From positions 55,651,581-55,715,580 of the forward strand of contig NC_088203.1 in the NCBI RefSeq assembly GCF_037126465.1: DNA of 64,000 nucleotides, in the 5' to 3' direction. Every line of letters begins with the position of its first letter. The first letter of the stretch is position 1. The notes under the pieces were generated by a model. The model did no database searches. It had not been told where the DNA came from and saw only the letters and a list, made by a program, of their open reading frames with translations. Positions 24,188 to 34,797 of this stretch are shown here, piece by piece. The position numbers and the translations under genes were made by a program. The stretch is from Ornithodoros turicata (taxonomy: Eukaryota; Arthropoda; Arachnida; Ixodida; Argasidae).

Positions 24188-25350
24188 CACGTAACAAATA
24201 TCTACAGAAAAAATATGCGATAACTTTAAATATTGCCATGGAAGACAGAATGGAATTTAAATAGGAGAATTAACTCCAATTTAGGATATTAACTGGTTGA
24301 ACTGGTTTTGTTTGAGGGGAAATGAAAAAGGTGTTGTTCGAACACGTGTTGCTGTGAACTGGTTTGCCTGACGTCTACCATCGGTTTAAGAGCTCTCACT
24401 CCAAATGCAACTCGTTAACGCAACAAATGAACAGGGCAAGAAAATACCAGGACTGATGACATACATGCAGGTGAGATTCACGTGGTGTTCATTTTTGTCT
24501 TTCGGGCTCATTACACGCTATTTAGGTTACTGAAATCAACTCTTCTGGACATGTCATGCGTTGAGAAAAGCAGGATATGACAGACAATTATTCATTATCA
24601 ATTTTTATTTCAGCTTGTCTAACATCCACTAACGGAAGAAGAATGTTCACTAAAAATAACTTTCAAACAATGCAAATGAATATGTCCCAGATACCAGGAA
24701 TTGATATTCACACTGTGCTCGCTGTTGTAGTGTTAATTTACACTGTTGCAATCAGGGTGCCTAACCAAACCTGAATTGAACTCCTTGCCGAAACCGAAAC
24801 AAAAATTTACAAATGCTCTACAGCCATAACCTGAGCTCAACAAGAAATGATAACAGCTTGGTTTTCAATGAAACTGTTCAAACATAAACGTGGGTGTAAA
24901 TTCTCTTGCTGCTTTCTCCCGTCATTTATTATTCACACTAGTGAAATCCTGTATGAAGTGATTATGTTATTTTTCTTGCACCATTCACATTGCACTTTAA
25001 GTGGTATTGACAGCTCACATCCTGTTATGCATATATGCCCGTGCACTTTATTCCTGTGCCGGTTGGCATAAATACAGCAAAAACTGTAGCAGATGACATC
25101 AACCTTTCTCCAATCATTTTATATACTTTCTATACTCGACCCATGGTATCATGCAAGGTGTTCTTGTATTTCTCTTTCGTCATGACGTCACTACAAGGTG
25201 TAAATCATGCATGTACTGTTGTGCTGAAGACAAACCCGCTAATTTATAAGTGCATAATACTGCTCAAGGTAGTCTTCGTCATAACTTGAGAACATGTGAA
25301 TGCAGGTTACCACCAAGTGAAGTCACTATGCGAACAGTTTTGTGAACCAG
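24188..25350. other. Spacer without recognisable genes
   Basis: AT-rich sequence with only short, domain-free open frames on either strand. No terminal repeats or splice-consistent exons were found. Confidence 0.5.
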
Positions 25351-25351
25351 T

Positions 25352-28000
25352 TCAACAGCGCGAACCAATTTCACCATCACTTTTTACAGTTTTTTTACCA
25401 AAACAAATTACAGTTCCATGAGTTGAATAGTTCTTTCTTAGGTGATAGCCCTTTAAGAGAGTTTCGAATGCTCTGCCAATGTCCCTGCCATATTTTACGG
25501 ATGCGGAGCCCCATAATTTTGGTAGCGCCTGAACAATTGCAAACTTCTGAACAATCTGCATATGGGGGTACCTTGCGCCATTAACGAACCATCCCATTCA
25601 CATTCTCAAATGGGTATAACGAGTACCCCCATAGCGGCCCCAAGTGCATAGCACTGTCTACAAGGTGGATTAGAAGATGCGCATTATATGACATGCTTTC
25701 GATCCCATACAGACTCTCGCACTCTTTCAAAAAAAGAAACATCTCTCTCTTAATTTCAATAAGCACTCCCATGCTCACAGACTCTGAAAGCAGATAATGC
25801 ATCATTTCAACAAACTTAATCCAATGCCGGTAATAAGCTGGAGGTATGCGGTCTTTTAACACAACTGGAGAGTAGAAAAGAAGCCAGTTTCTCCAGTCTG
25901 CAGATTTCCAATCTTTGGCTTGCTTTAGTGATCTTGGAAGCCTTGTAATCTCCCAGATTGCACATAGACTCACTAACAGGCTGTCCACAGCATAAGTGTC
26001 GTTACGGAGTACAAATTTATGACACTTCTTTGATTTCAACCACAGGAATTTAGTTGCTGTTACAAATCCAGAGCAAACAGCGTGCATATAATCAACCACA
26101 AAACCAGATCCAAAGCTGAAAAAAGCAAGCAGTGCAAGTACGCTGCTTCCTTTAATACCACAACTTGGCTTATGCTTGGACCTGGCTTTGTGGGCATGAT
26201 TAAGGAAACAATCATGGGATCTGGGTGGAGCTGCTGGTTCAGATGCAGGGTACACCCGTGTGTGGCCGTTCCCTTTCTTGACAATTTTACCAGGTGCCTC
26301 ACACCAGGCACAACCATGAGCACCATTAAACTGTGTCATGTTCATGACTTCACACCTGGCGACACTATCGACAGCACATGGCCCAGGAAAGACCCTGACT
26401 GTCCTTTCTGTGCCATGCTGGTCTGTCCACTGCATCCCCTGGGATGAAAGTCGATTCATTGTCCTTACAAAAGGCACAAAAAATGTATTCATCGCAGGTT
26501 TGCCCTGGCCAAACCACAGGCCTGCCATGAGGAGCTTCCGAACACGTTCCTTGTATGGTAGTTCGTTGACTTGCACTAGGATTGGCCAAAGACTAAATCC
26601 AGAACTCTCGAACAGAGGTACACCGTCAGTGTTGAGTGTGAGTGTGATATCAGAGGGGCCAATGGGCAACCTGTGGTACCCTACACTCTCAGTGATGTCT
26701 GTGATGTCGTACGCTGGTGATGGCTTCGTTGGAGACAGTATGTTAGCTTGTAGGAGGTCTCTTATCTGGCACTCCAAGTCAAGTGAGAAAAAAAATGATG
26801 ATTCCTTCAGAAGTTTCTCCACCTTGTGCTTCGTCTTGCACTTGTCGCAAACTACCTCCCTCACTGTTGCTTAACTCACATATGTATTCACTGCAAACAC
26901 TGCAATAGAGATGTTTTCTGTGGTGATTTTCATTTCCTGAAAAATGCTGGAAGAATAGATGTTTCGCCCTTGGGTATTCAGTTCCTTGTGGCAGGTGGGC
27001 ATCTATTAGATTGAGTAAGCCTCCGTAGCTTCCTTGGAAATGTCATGACGGAGACTATGGGCCATCACCATAAGTAGGCTCTCCGACTTGCTGATTTTTG
27101 ATCCATGATAGAGTGGCTCATCCTGGGAAGGAAAATAATTGAATCAGGTGCTGTTGAGAATGATCTAGCATAATATGCGAGATGTACTGTGTGTACAAGG
27201 CCAGCATTTTTTTATCATCCTATTACAGGAGTTCTTTTTAGTCTACTTAGCGGTGACATAGGCATCAAGGGATAAACATTAGTTAATTGATATGTCATTT
27301 GCTAATGGCAGATGCTACTAACATGCTAACAATGCAGGGTTTATGTAAGTTTCTATAAGATTGCAAATGTGTTATTTTTCTTTTACATTTACAATTACAT
27401 GTTGATCATTACATTACTATACTGCTGAGAAGAAATTTAAGGGCGTCTGACCTAGAGCATATCGATTAAAAAGTCTAAATCAGTCTGGTTCTCCGCGCTT
27501 TACACTTGGCTTTAATTACCATTAAGTTTCCTGTTATTTCGTTCAACAAGATCTATACAACAAATATCCAAACTGAGAACCCAAGAGTGCTTCGTCGTGA
27601 ATCATGAAACTGTTTCCTCACCAGTTCTGTTCTCTTCTCAGGCCTCGAGTCTTCTTCTTCTTCACCTCCTTCGATCACTGTTTCGTCCTCACTGTCAGAT
27701 GACACATCTGTGTTGTTGAAGTCATTTGCCACGGGCAGTTCGTCGTCATTGACAGCCGTGCACGCGCTTGCAGTTTCATCATTTCCATGGTCAACGCAAC
27801 CGGGGCTGTTAGTTGCTAATTCTCTTTGGTGTAACTGTACGGGTGATGGATGTCGTGAAGAGCAACTGTCGTCGCTCCCTTCACCGTGGCCAGTGGAAAT
27901 GTTTACGGTACAGCGGCGTTTGAACCGATGCTTTGAACGGGCAGGAATATGTTCGGTCGCATCCCAGAGGTACGCGCCATACTGTCTTTTCGGTGACATG
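25352..28000 (-). pseudogene. CACTA/EnSpm-like transposase, multiply frameshifted
   Basis: The longest piece (26864-25581, minus) contains the Transposase_21-type signature NTDGVPLFESSGFSLWPIL, GLWFGQGKPAMNTFFVPF and a cysteine pair near HGCAWC. It continues into a DUF4218-type segment: PPAYYRHWIKFVEMM, ESLYGIESMSYNAHLLIHL, GPLWGYSLYPFEN. The frame stops just after ENVNGM and resumes in another frame (25597-25352, VNGARYPHMQIVQKF). Upstream, 27130-26880 encodes shifted fragments such as SLLMVMAHSLRHDISKEA and LIDAHLPQGTEYPRAKH. A likely first exon (27999-27553) starts MSPKRQYGAYLWDATEHIP and is acidic and serine rich. Frameshifts at about 27015, 26900 and 25590 mark it as decayed. Terminal CACTA repeats were not located. 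Confidence 0.8.
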
Positions 28001-29021
28001 ATGAGCAATGTCACAGCGAAAAGATTAAGAAGTGCGCACAATCAGTTTTCTGTGACATGATGGCTGTTCATGTGCGTTGATTATTGATTAATAACATCGG
28101 ACGTAACAAAAACGCGAGGAAACCCTTAACATGCCGATCCACAGGGGTGCCAGAAGTCCCAGACCTTGTAACCACCCCCAAGCGGTCGCTCCTTGCAAAA
28201 CCGCCATCTTGTCCAGGCCTGACGTCACTAGCAGACGATACGGCGCGCACGGAAGGCGACGAAAACAAATTGGCGTGGTTTCTATGCTGTGTGGCAATCG
28301 GTGGCAACTTGCCAAACGCAACTATGTGGTGTTAGTTTGGTGTCGTTGTGCGGCTTTTAGGTATTTAAAGTTGTGAATAACACTTTACAATAATAAATAT
28401 GGGACGTTGTTGCTACATGGGCTGTCAGCACCGGTCCGGCGAGGCAACGAAAGCCTCGGGCGTAACATTTCACTGGTAAGTATATGCGTTTGTCGCACAT
28501 CGTACGACAGTTGACTTTACTTCTATTTATTTATTACAGTTTCCAACGAGATCCTACGCTTCGAGAAGCTTGGGTTGAGGCCATTGGGAGAACTGGATGG
28601 ACACCCAGCAAACACAGTGTAGTGTGCTTTCAGAACCGTGACATGGACAGGACATCGTTAGCACGGATTCGATTAAAGGGATAGTCGCATCCGGAAGCGT
28701 GTTCCGGAACTATTATGGTCATGTTCCCTGTCGTTCATAATGTACGCCGGCAAATTTTCTCCGCACAAATCCACTTGGTTGACTCAGAAACGATTTTTAA
28801 ATGTTCGCGCTTCCGGCGCGCACGGCAATCCCCCCAAGGCGTCGACACTGGATGACGTCACCCGGATAAACCAACCATCAGGAGGCGCTCCTTCCCGCCG
28901 CAGATTCTGTGTGTGTCTGAGCGTGCGTCTGACCCTTTTTCTTGCTGTCTTGTCGCGTTTGCTTTGAAGTACTTTGAACTACAGCGTGTGACCTAGGATT
29001 TCACGCCGTTGACGTGCACAG

Positions 29022-30151
29022 CCAGGAAGCCGGTGCTACGTGCTCGGGTGCAGAAAGACTTACAACGCGAATCCCGAGCTTGCATTTCACCGACCTCGCA
29101 ATGGCGAAACGAAACGAAAGTGGGAGGCAGCGATCGCCAGCCACTACTGTGGTGTGGCCCAAGGATTGAATGTTTCACGCGTCTGTTCCTGTCATTTCGC
29201 CGACGACGCCTATTTTGATGAAGATGTATTGCAAGTTCGGCTTGGGCTACGGCAGAAACAGAAGCGGCTGAAGATTGACGCCGTGGCTACCACATTCGAT
29301 CAGGAACAAGGGCAGGAACCAGTAACGGAGGTAAGCGACAATTTTGCGTGGTCACAGCTATACGCTGCGATGAAAAATATCAGTTGTCACAGTAAACATC
29401 ATCGCAAACACCTGGCCTCGCCGCCGATTGTAACGTCACAGTCACGCCGGCTACTAGTGTACACAAATTATTACAATTATTGCTGCATCTTGACGCAATA
29501 GTACGCGTACTCTAGAGAAAAAAGATTGGTGTGTTGTTGCTGTGCTAATTGTCGCCAGTATTATGCAGGAGTAACGTAACACTCCCACATGTCAGCATTA
29601 TTCTAATCTTATTGCAGCTAGTGGATGTTTCTACAGTTCATAGTGTAAGCATGATGGCAGCATTCAGGGATGTGAAAGCATCGCAATCTGTGTTTGGCTA
29701 CGTCCGAGACACTTGCATCAGTATTCTACTGCAGCCTTGTTGCTAATTTCTGGCTCTATTTCAGGCGGCAGCAACCACGTCAACGGAATCAACTGGATTT
29801 GGTATGTTTTGTCAAGCCACGAAAATATTGCAATTCTTTTTGCACGTCCCACAAAATAATGGATATGTACAAGCCCTGAAAATTGTCGAGTTCTGTGAAA
29901 GGAATCTTGTGTGATGCGGCTGCCAGTGTTTATAACGTAATGTCGACAGGAAAGTAACTGTGCCAGTGAAATAGGGACCGCAAAGGAGAAGATGTATTTG
30001 CATAGTCATTTTTATATTTGTTATTGTACCTGCTAGGCCCTCAACGTATTCTTTTGAGTGTTAATACTCGAGGCCATATTTCAGATGTGGAGGTCATGGC
30101 TGAAGCAAGTGCTAGGGACCCACTTCCCACTTCACGGCGCATCTCACAAGG
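29022..30151 (+). pseudogene. THAP-domain 5' exons inside the nested element
   Basis: An open stretch from 29022 to 29330 encodes a THAP zinc finger. CYVLGC gives the first two Cys and RVCSCHF the Cys and His, with KIDAVATTF corresponding to the AVPTIF-like end. It ends at a GAG|GTAAGC donor. Candidate next exons in phase are 29765-29801 (AAATTSTESTGF) and from 30085 (DVEVMAEASARDPLPTSRR). No ATG precedes the THAP part. It follows a CACAG that could be an acceptor, so a first exon may be missing. The DDE catalytic part expected downstream is absent and the sequence turns into palindromes, so this is a truncated transposase gene. Confidence 0.6.
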
Positions 30152-30319
30152 GGGTTGTCATCCCCTGATTCCAGGAAGAGGAAAACAATGGACACAGACT
30201 TGCAAAGCGTATTAGTACACCAGATATGTATCTGCCAACATGAACCCTCCACATCCCTGTGGCAGCGTACCTGTAACCGCCCAGACTTCACACAACATTA
30301 ATGTAGAACCACAGCACAA

Positions 30320-30390
30320 CATAAAATAGCTTAGGTTTATTTGCCTCCCATACATAATGGGAGGCAAATAAACCTATGCTATTTCGTTAT
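30320..30390. repeat. Short perfect hairpin
   Basis: AATAGCTTAGGTTTATTTGC and its near-complement GCAAATAAACCTATGCTATT face each other across CTCCCATACATAATGGGAG, a self-complementary 70-bp stretch inside the nested element. Confidence 0.75.
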
Positions 30391-30666
30391 TCCCACTCCG
30401 TCATACTCCACTGTACAATAAATCGATACAATTATAGGGTCATTCTTTATTCCCGTCACTACACCGCATTGACAATCTGCACAGAATTCAAAATATTCCC
30501 ACCTCGGCACTAACTTAGTGCAGTACAGTCTGGATTCGATGCCAGAGCTAATACTGCCACGTGTAGTAGTTTTTGCTGTACAGATGGGTAGACAGTCTGT
30601 TGACTGCAACTGGAGATACAGAGTGACAAGACAAAACATCCCCCACACTGCAATGACGAAAAGACG

Positions 30667-31039
30667 AAAATTGCTGCAAGACGAAAATTTTGCTGACATA
30701 GGCACACTTGGTGTAAATGAGCCCTTGGTCATCCCCCTTGCCTCCCATCAGAGGTTTTGGAGGATACTATAGGTGTGTGTACACCACACACCTATAGTAT
30801 CCTCTAGTATCCCCTATAGTGGCAAGACAAAAATTTTGCTGACATAGGCACAGTTGGTGTAAATGAGCCCTTGGTCATCCCCCTTGCCTCCCATCAGAGG
30901 TTTTGGAGGATACTATAGGTGTGTGTACACCACACACCTATAGTATCCTCCAAAACCTCTGATGGGAGGCAAGGGGGATGACCAAGGGCTCATTTACACC
31001 AACTGTGCCTATGTCAGCAAAATTTTTGTCTTGCCACTA
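30667..31039. repeat. Large palindrome with a flanking direct copy
   Basis: Arms of about 110 bp (30817 to about 30926, and about 30930-31039) are nearly perfect reverse complements around GTGTGTACACCACAC. A shorter copy of the same half-arm precedes it at about 30667-30805 in direct orientation. The arrangement looks like hairpin or template-switch expansion. No protein is coded. Confidence 0.85.
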
Positions 31040-31111
31040 CATGTCTCCAGTTCCAGCCATCAGTATGCACCAGCTTGTCTCTCTTGTCAAGACACCCTTG
31101 CTTCGATGGTC

Positions 31112-32595
31112 CTAACGCTGATAGCCTTGATAGGACGTAGATGGGAACTCCCTCCTGATGGCTCAGACAACGCATCCAGGAACCTGTCGTCTGTTCCTTG
31201 GACTAAGGTATCCCCAGACCCATCTCGTGAATGATGAGTATGCCATGAACCTTAGGCAGCTGGAAAAGACAAATCCACATGACATTTCTTTTTGTTTAGC
31301 ATTATATCTTGTGGGCATTTGCATACCTGCCAAATCTCCCACAGTGTTGGGAAGACAATGGCCAGAACAGAAGAACAGACAACCTTGGAGTTCAAAGCCT
31401 GTGCATTCCTTTCTTAGTTCCGGGGTCTCCTGCATTTTGAATGTGAAAGGTTGGCAGGTGTGCAACGTACAGAAAAATGGTCCGCCTCTTTCAGGATGAA
31501 CCCGATTCCAACAGCTAACTCCCTCCCGAACCAGCTTCCCTCCAATTCCGGCAAAATCCAATTTCTCCCAAAATATATTACTCTTACATTCTTCAGTAAC
31601 ATGCCCCCCCCCCTTTATTGGCACCTCAAATGCTTCTGTTTTCAGACTTGTAAGACTATCCTTCAGAATTCCCACTGGATATCTGTCAATCAGGGTTTTG
31701 TGTTGCCAATCAGGCCATGGTTAACTGGCATAATTGAGAGCATGTCGAGACTAGCTGAGGCGACTGTGTTGCTTCACTTTTCCTAATGGAATTGTTGGAC
31801 CAGGATTCTGGGTCGTTCCACGGCTGTCGGCCACGCTTATGATTTATGGTGGACAAACTTGTGTAGGCCAAAAAGCTGCTGAGAATAGCCGCCCTTTTGT
31901 ATACAACCCCTGTCCACTTTAGGTTCGACAATTTGCGTAACCAACAATACCCGACTAGCACCCGAGTTTACCCTTCCGAATCTTGATGGGAGGTCATTTA
32001 AACCGAAAAAATCATTACGGTCGTAATCATAGCAAACGGAAGAGCACTGCAGCAGGCTTACCTGTGGTCCTGGGGATTGAGTCGCCTAAAATGTTGATCA
32101 TAGCGGCAGAATTGAGGCGCGTACACCACTAGAAGCTCCCTACGGAGGCAGATGTCCCTGAGTAATGGGTGTTGTGTTATGCACTGCACGGTGGCACTGT
32201 TGCACATTTCTACCACCCTGGCAACAGAATGGCAACACAGGCGCTCGTCGGGCTCCTGTGGGTCGCAGTCTCCACACACACACCTGCCGACAACAATTTC
32301 AACATTCTAAACTATTTCGCACATCCGACGGCACGGCAACCATGCAAAGAATACGTTACCTGAAAATGTCATCCCGCGGGTTAGCCGCAGCCACATCTCG
32401 TGCATGGTCGGCGGGTTCCAGAGGCATTGGGTCCGTAGAGTATGGGTCATCATCCAGCATTAACTCGTCGCCGCTACCGCTTACATGTTCGTCAGAATCT
32501 CCCCCAGACAGAGAAACATCACTCTCGTTTTCAGACTCCATGTTTGCTACCTTCGCCTTCGCTTCGCGATCGGCAAACAGGCGCGCGGCTCGCAT
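31112..32595 (-). CDS. P2X7 ballast-type cysteine domain protein
   Basis: Three minus-strand exons with GT/AG borders and matching phases: 32595-32360, 32283-32062, and 31259 down to a TGA at 31163. The N-terminal 78 residues are acidic (MESENESDVSLSGG, LMLDDDPYSTDP). Exon 2 begins CVCGDC and continues ERLCCH and QCITQHPLLRDICL. Exon 3 has RFMAYSSFTRWVWGYLSPRN and PGCVV. This is the cysteine-rich cytosolic domain known from the P2X7 C terminus and found free-standing in many invertebrate proteins. The receptor channel part is absent. After the TGA the frame continues with AIRREFPSTSYQGYQR and a TAG at 31112, which matches the family end, so the TGA looks like a late nonsense mutation (184 aa instead of 201). 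It starts about 215 bp from the right TIR and is oriented opposite to the THAP exons. Confidence 0.8.
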
Positions 32596-32866
32596 TTACC
32601 CAGGGCGCGCGCTGATTGGCCTTATCCGGGTGACGTTTGCTCCCACTTTTAGAGAGCGAGGGCGCATGGATTCCGGTTTCCTTTTCATCGGATTGCGCGA
32701 AAAGTACGCTGCGGATCGAAATGGTATTTTCGGGCCCATTTCAGTGGTCAGCAAGGAATTAGAATTCGCATTAGTTTCGAAATTGACCTCGGAGAATGCG
32801 ACTGTCCCTTTAAGACCTGGTGCGGTGCCCATCGCTCATCCTTCTGTGTCTGCTCCTGAGCTGCAG

Positions 32867-34264
32867 GTGCGTTTGAGTGCTCTCGTTCCCGTACTCCAAA
32901 GTGCGTATAATATTGTTTGAACGGTACAAGAAATTGTGACAACCTGTTATGAATCAGTGAGCGTTAATGTCGACAAAAATAAAAGAAAGGAAAGAAAAAA
33001 CTTGAACAGCAAATTCTGTAAGTAAGGCTGTGAGAGAACATATTTTTTGTTTTGGTCATGCCAAGTAACCTTATTGAAATTTTCAATTAAGTAACATGAC
33101 GAGAAAGTGCAGCACATGAGATATGGACTTGTGATCTACGTTTTTCTGCCAATCCCTAGCAATATTTCATTACCTATGGCACACATATAATGTCGGTTAT
33201 GTTCCAGGTAGCACAGCTTTCAACAGCACCTGAGGCAGCACGTGAAGCAGAGCATGAAGTGAGTGTCACTTTCGTGTTCACACTCTCAGGGCATGATACG
33301 CAGTGTTCACAGCATTTCCTTGCACAGTGTTTGTGCTTCATACGTTTAGGTTTATATTCTGTATTTTTCTGCTATGTCGTGGCAATTGCTGTATGGCACA
33401 CTGGTTGTTTCCTAGATGGAACTAGTCACAGCTCCTGGTGGAGCACAGGAGCAACTCCCAGCTCCAGCCAGAACACAGGAGGAACTCGCTCTAGAGGAAA
33501 CCTGTGAGGGAGAACATGAAGTGAGTGGCCCTTTCGTGTACACACTCAGGGTGCTGTGAGCTACAGGACTTGAAGTCCTCAAACATGTATATGATTTTTT
33601 ATTTGGACAGTTATTGCTACATCATGCAACATTTCCCCTGTGAATTCGACACAGGATGCACAGCCTTTCTACCACTCCCTCGTGCTGTTCTGTTTCGCTC
33701 CATCTATCCATCTCAGAACACCACACATAGCCACAGTTGCTTTGCAGTACTAACACAGAGTCTAAAAAACTTATTCACCATTGCTATCCATTGTCTACTA
33801 TTGCTACAACCAGTATGCATAATGTATCTTACTGTGTGAAGGTGTGTAGTCTCTACACATCGACTTGTATGCCATTGTATGCTATGCAAGCGTGTGAGCT
33901 ATCTGCGCAGCCCCTTAGGTTGCCCCTTTCTCCTCGTGCCGGTGGAGCCATCCTAATTTCCCCACCCTTTTCGAAAATTAGAGGGCCATCAATTACACTG
34001 TGTACCAGGTGGCTTCGTCTTTCACCATATAGTGTCATAATTTTACTACATGTCCACATGTGGTCCTCTATTGTTGCCTTCGGAGAGGATACTCACTTTG
34101 TCATGTCGTCTTCCAAACATTTCCCCTCTCGTGCGCAGAGACCTACTTGCATAGCGTATTGCTAATTTATTTGTGCATCTTTATTACCTCACAGTTTAGA
34201 CAGTTTAGTTTACTCTGCTGTGAGTTCCACTAGTCAGCTCACATTGAAATTTCTATCCTGACAG
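32867..34264 (+). other. Introns of the split THAP gene
   Basis: Apart from the exons at 33208-33258 and 33416-33520, this stretch shows no coding signal. The sequences after the two exons share CTTTCGTGT and ACACTC and CAGGG, supporting local duplication. Confidence 0.5.
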
Positions 34265-34579
34265 CAAGACTTATTGTCCAGCTCCTGTGCAGAGATGAGT
34301 GATGTAAGTATAGTACATTTTGCTTTATGATGCTAAATCATGCTGCACTAAAATGTGTGGTTCCTGTTAAACAACTGATATCGAGATAACTGAGTGACTC
34401 AACATGTCAACCAGCAAACACAAAGTGAGACGACTCGATGTTGTTTCTTATATTGTGCTGAAACACAGCACGTCACTGTGCACGTTCTGCTTGGTTATCA
34501 GTACTTTTCATCTGACGGGGTCACAACAGGGCACAGATAAATTACGAAAAAATGGCTAGGAAGCACGCGAGCAGGTGAA

Positions 34580-34682
34580 GATGATGCATAATGTAAAAAA
34601 ACCGAGACTAGGGAACACAAAGGGTGTTGTGTCTGTCCCTTCGTGTTCCTTAGTCTCGGGGTTTTTACATTATACAGATAAA
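34580..34682. repeat. Imperfect hairpin of about 100 bp
   Basis: TGTAAAAAAACCGAGACTAG and the facing CTTAGTCTCGGGGTTTTTACA are complementary, and the loop side is also partly self-complementary (AACACAAAGGG with CCCTTCGTGTT). It looks like a very short foldback element. Confidence 0.7.
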
Positions 34683-34797
34683 TTGCTGCCTTTTCAGCTA
34701 TGCAAAATATTAGTCATATGCACAGAGCACCATAATTTCTGGGCATCTAATTGGTCTGAACAGTCGTTTTTTTATGCTTTCTTAAAACCATCAAACC

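Larger units (their letters stand above)
28677..32809. mobile_element. Kolobok-like DNA transposon nested in a THAP exon
   Basis: The left end AGGGATAGTCGCATCC and the reverse complement of the right end AGGGACAGTCGCATTC match at 14 of 16 positions. Both are flanked by TTAA (28673-28676 and 32810-32813). TTAA duplication plus a 5' RGG terminus and a THAP-encoding cargo fit the Kolobok superfamily. The element is 4133 bp. It carries THAP-type exons on the plus strand, a P2X7-type domain gene on the minus strand, and several large palindromes. No DDE transposase core is visible, so it is probably non-autonomous or internally deleted. Confidence 0.8.
28399..34303 (+). pseudogene. THAP-domain gene split by a Kolobok-like insertion
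   Basis: Exons: 28399-28475, 28540-28676 continuing at 32814-32866, 33208-33258, 33416-33520, 34265-34303. All have GT/AG borders and the frame stays open. The first two encode a THAP domain (MGRCCYMGCQH start, WTPSKHSVVC, then LARIRLRPGAVP), but only if 28677-32813 is removed. That segment has TIRs and a TTAA duplication, so the gene was whole before insertion. The zinc-ligand His after the third Cys is Asn here (CFQN), so the C2CH site is damaged. Exons 3 to 5 are short, acidic and all in phase 0. Exons 3 and 4 end alike (AEHE, GEHE) and share downstream intron sequence, which suggests exon duplication. No transposase part follows. Whether this was a host gene or another transposon is open. 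Confidence 0.75.

Noticed and set aside
31163..31675. 170-codon continuous minus-strand frame
   Set aside because: Only its last 32 codons are coding, as exon 3 of the P2X7-type gene after a TTTTCCAG acceptor. The rest is intron.
32165..32920. 251-codon plus-strand frame
   Set aside because: Antisense to the exons of the P2X7-type gene and crossing the element end; the minus strand has the coherent exon structure.
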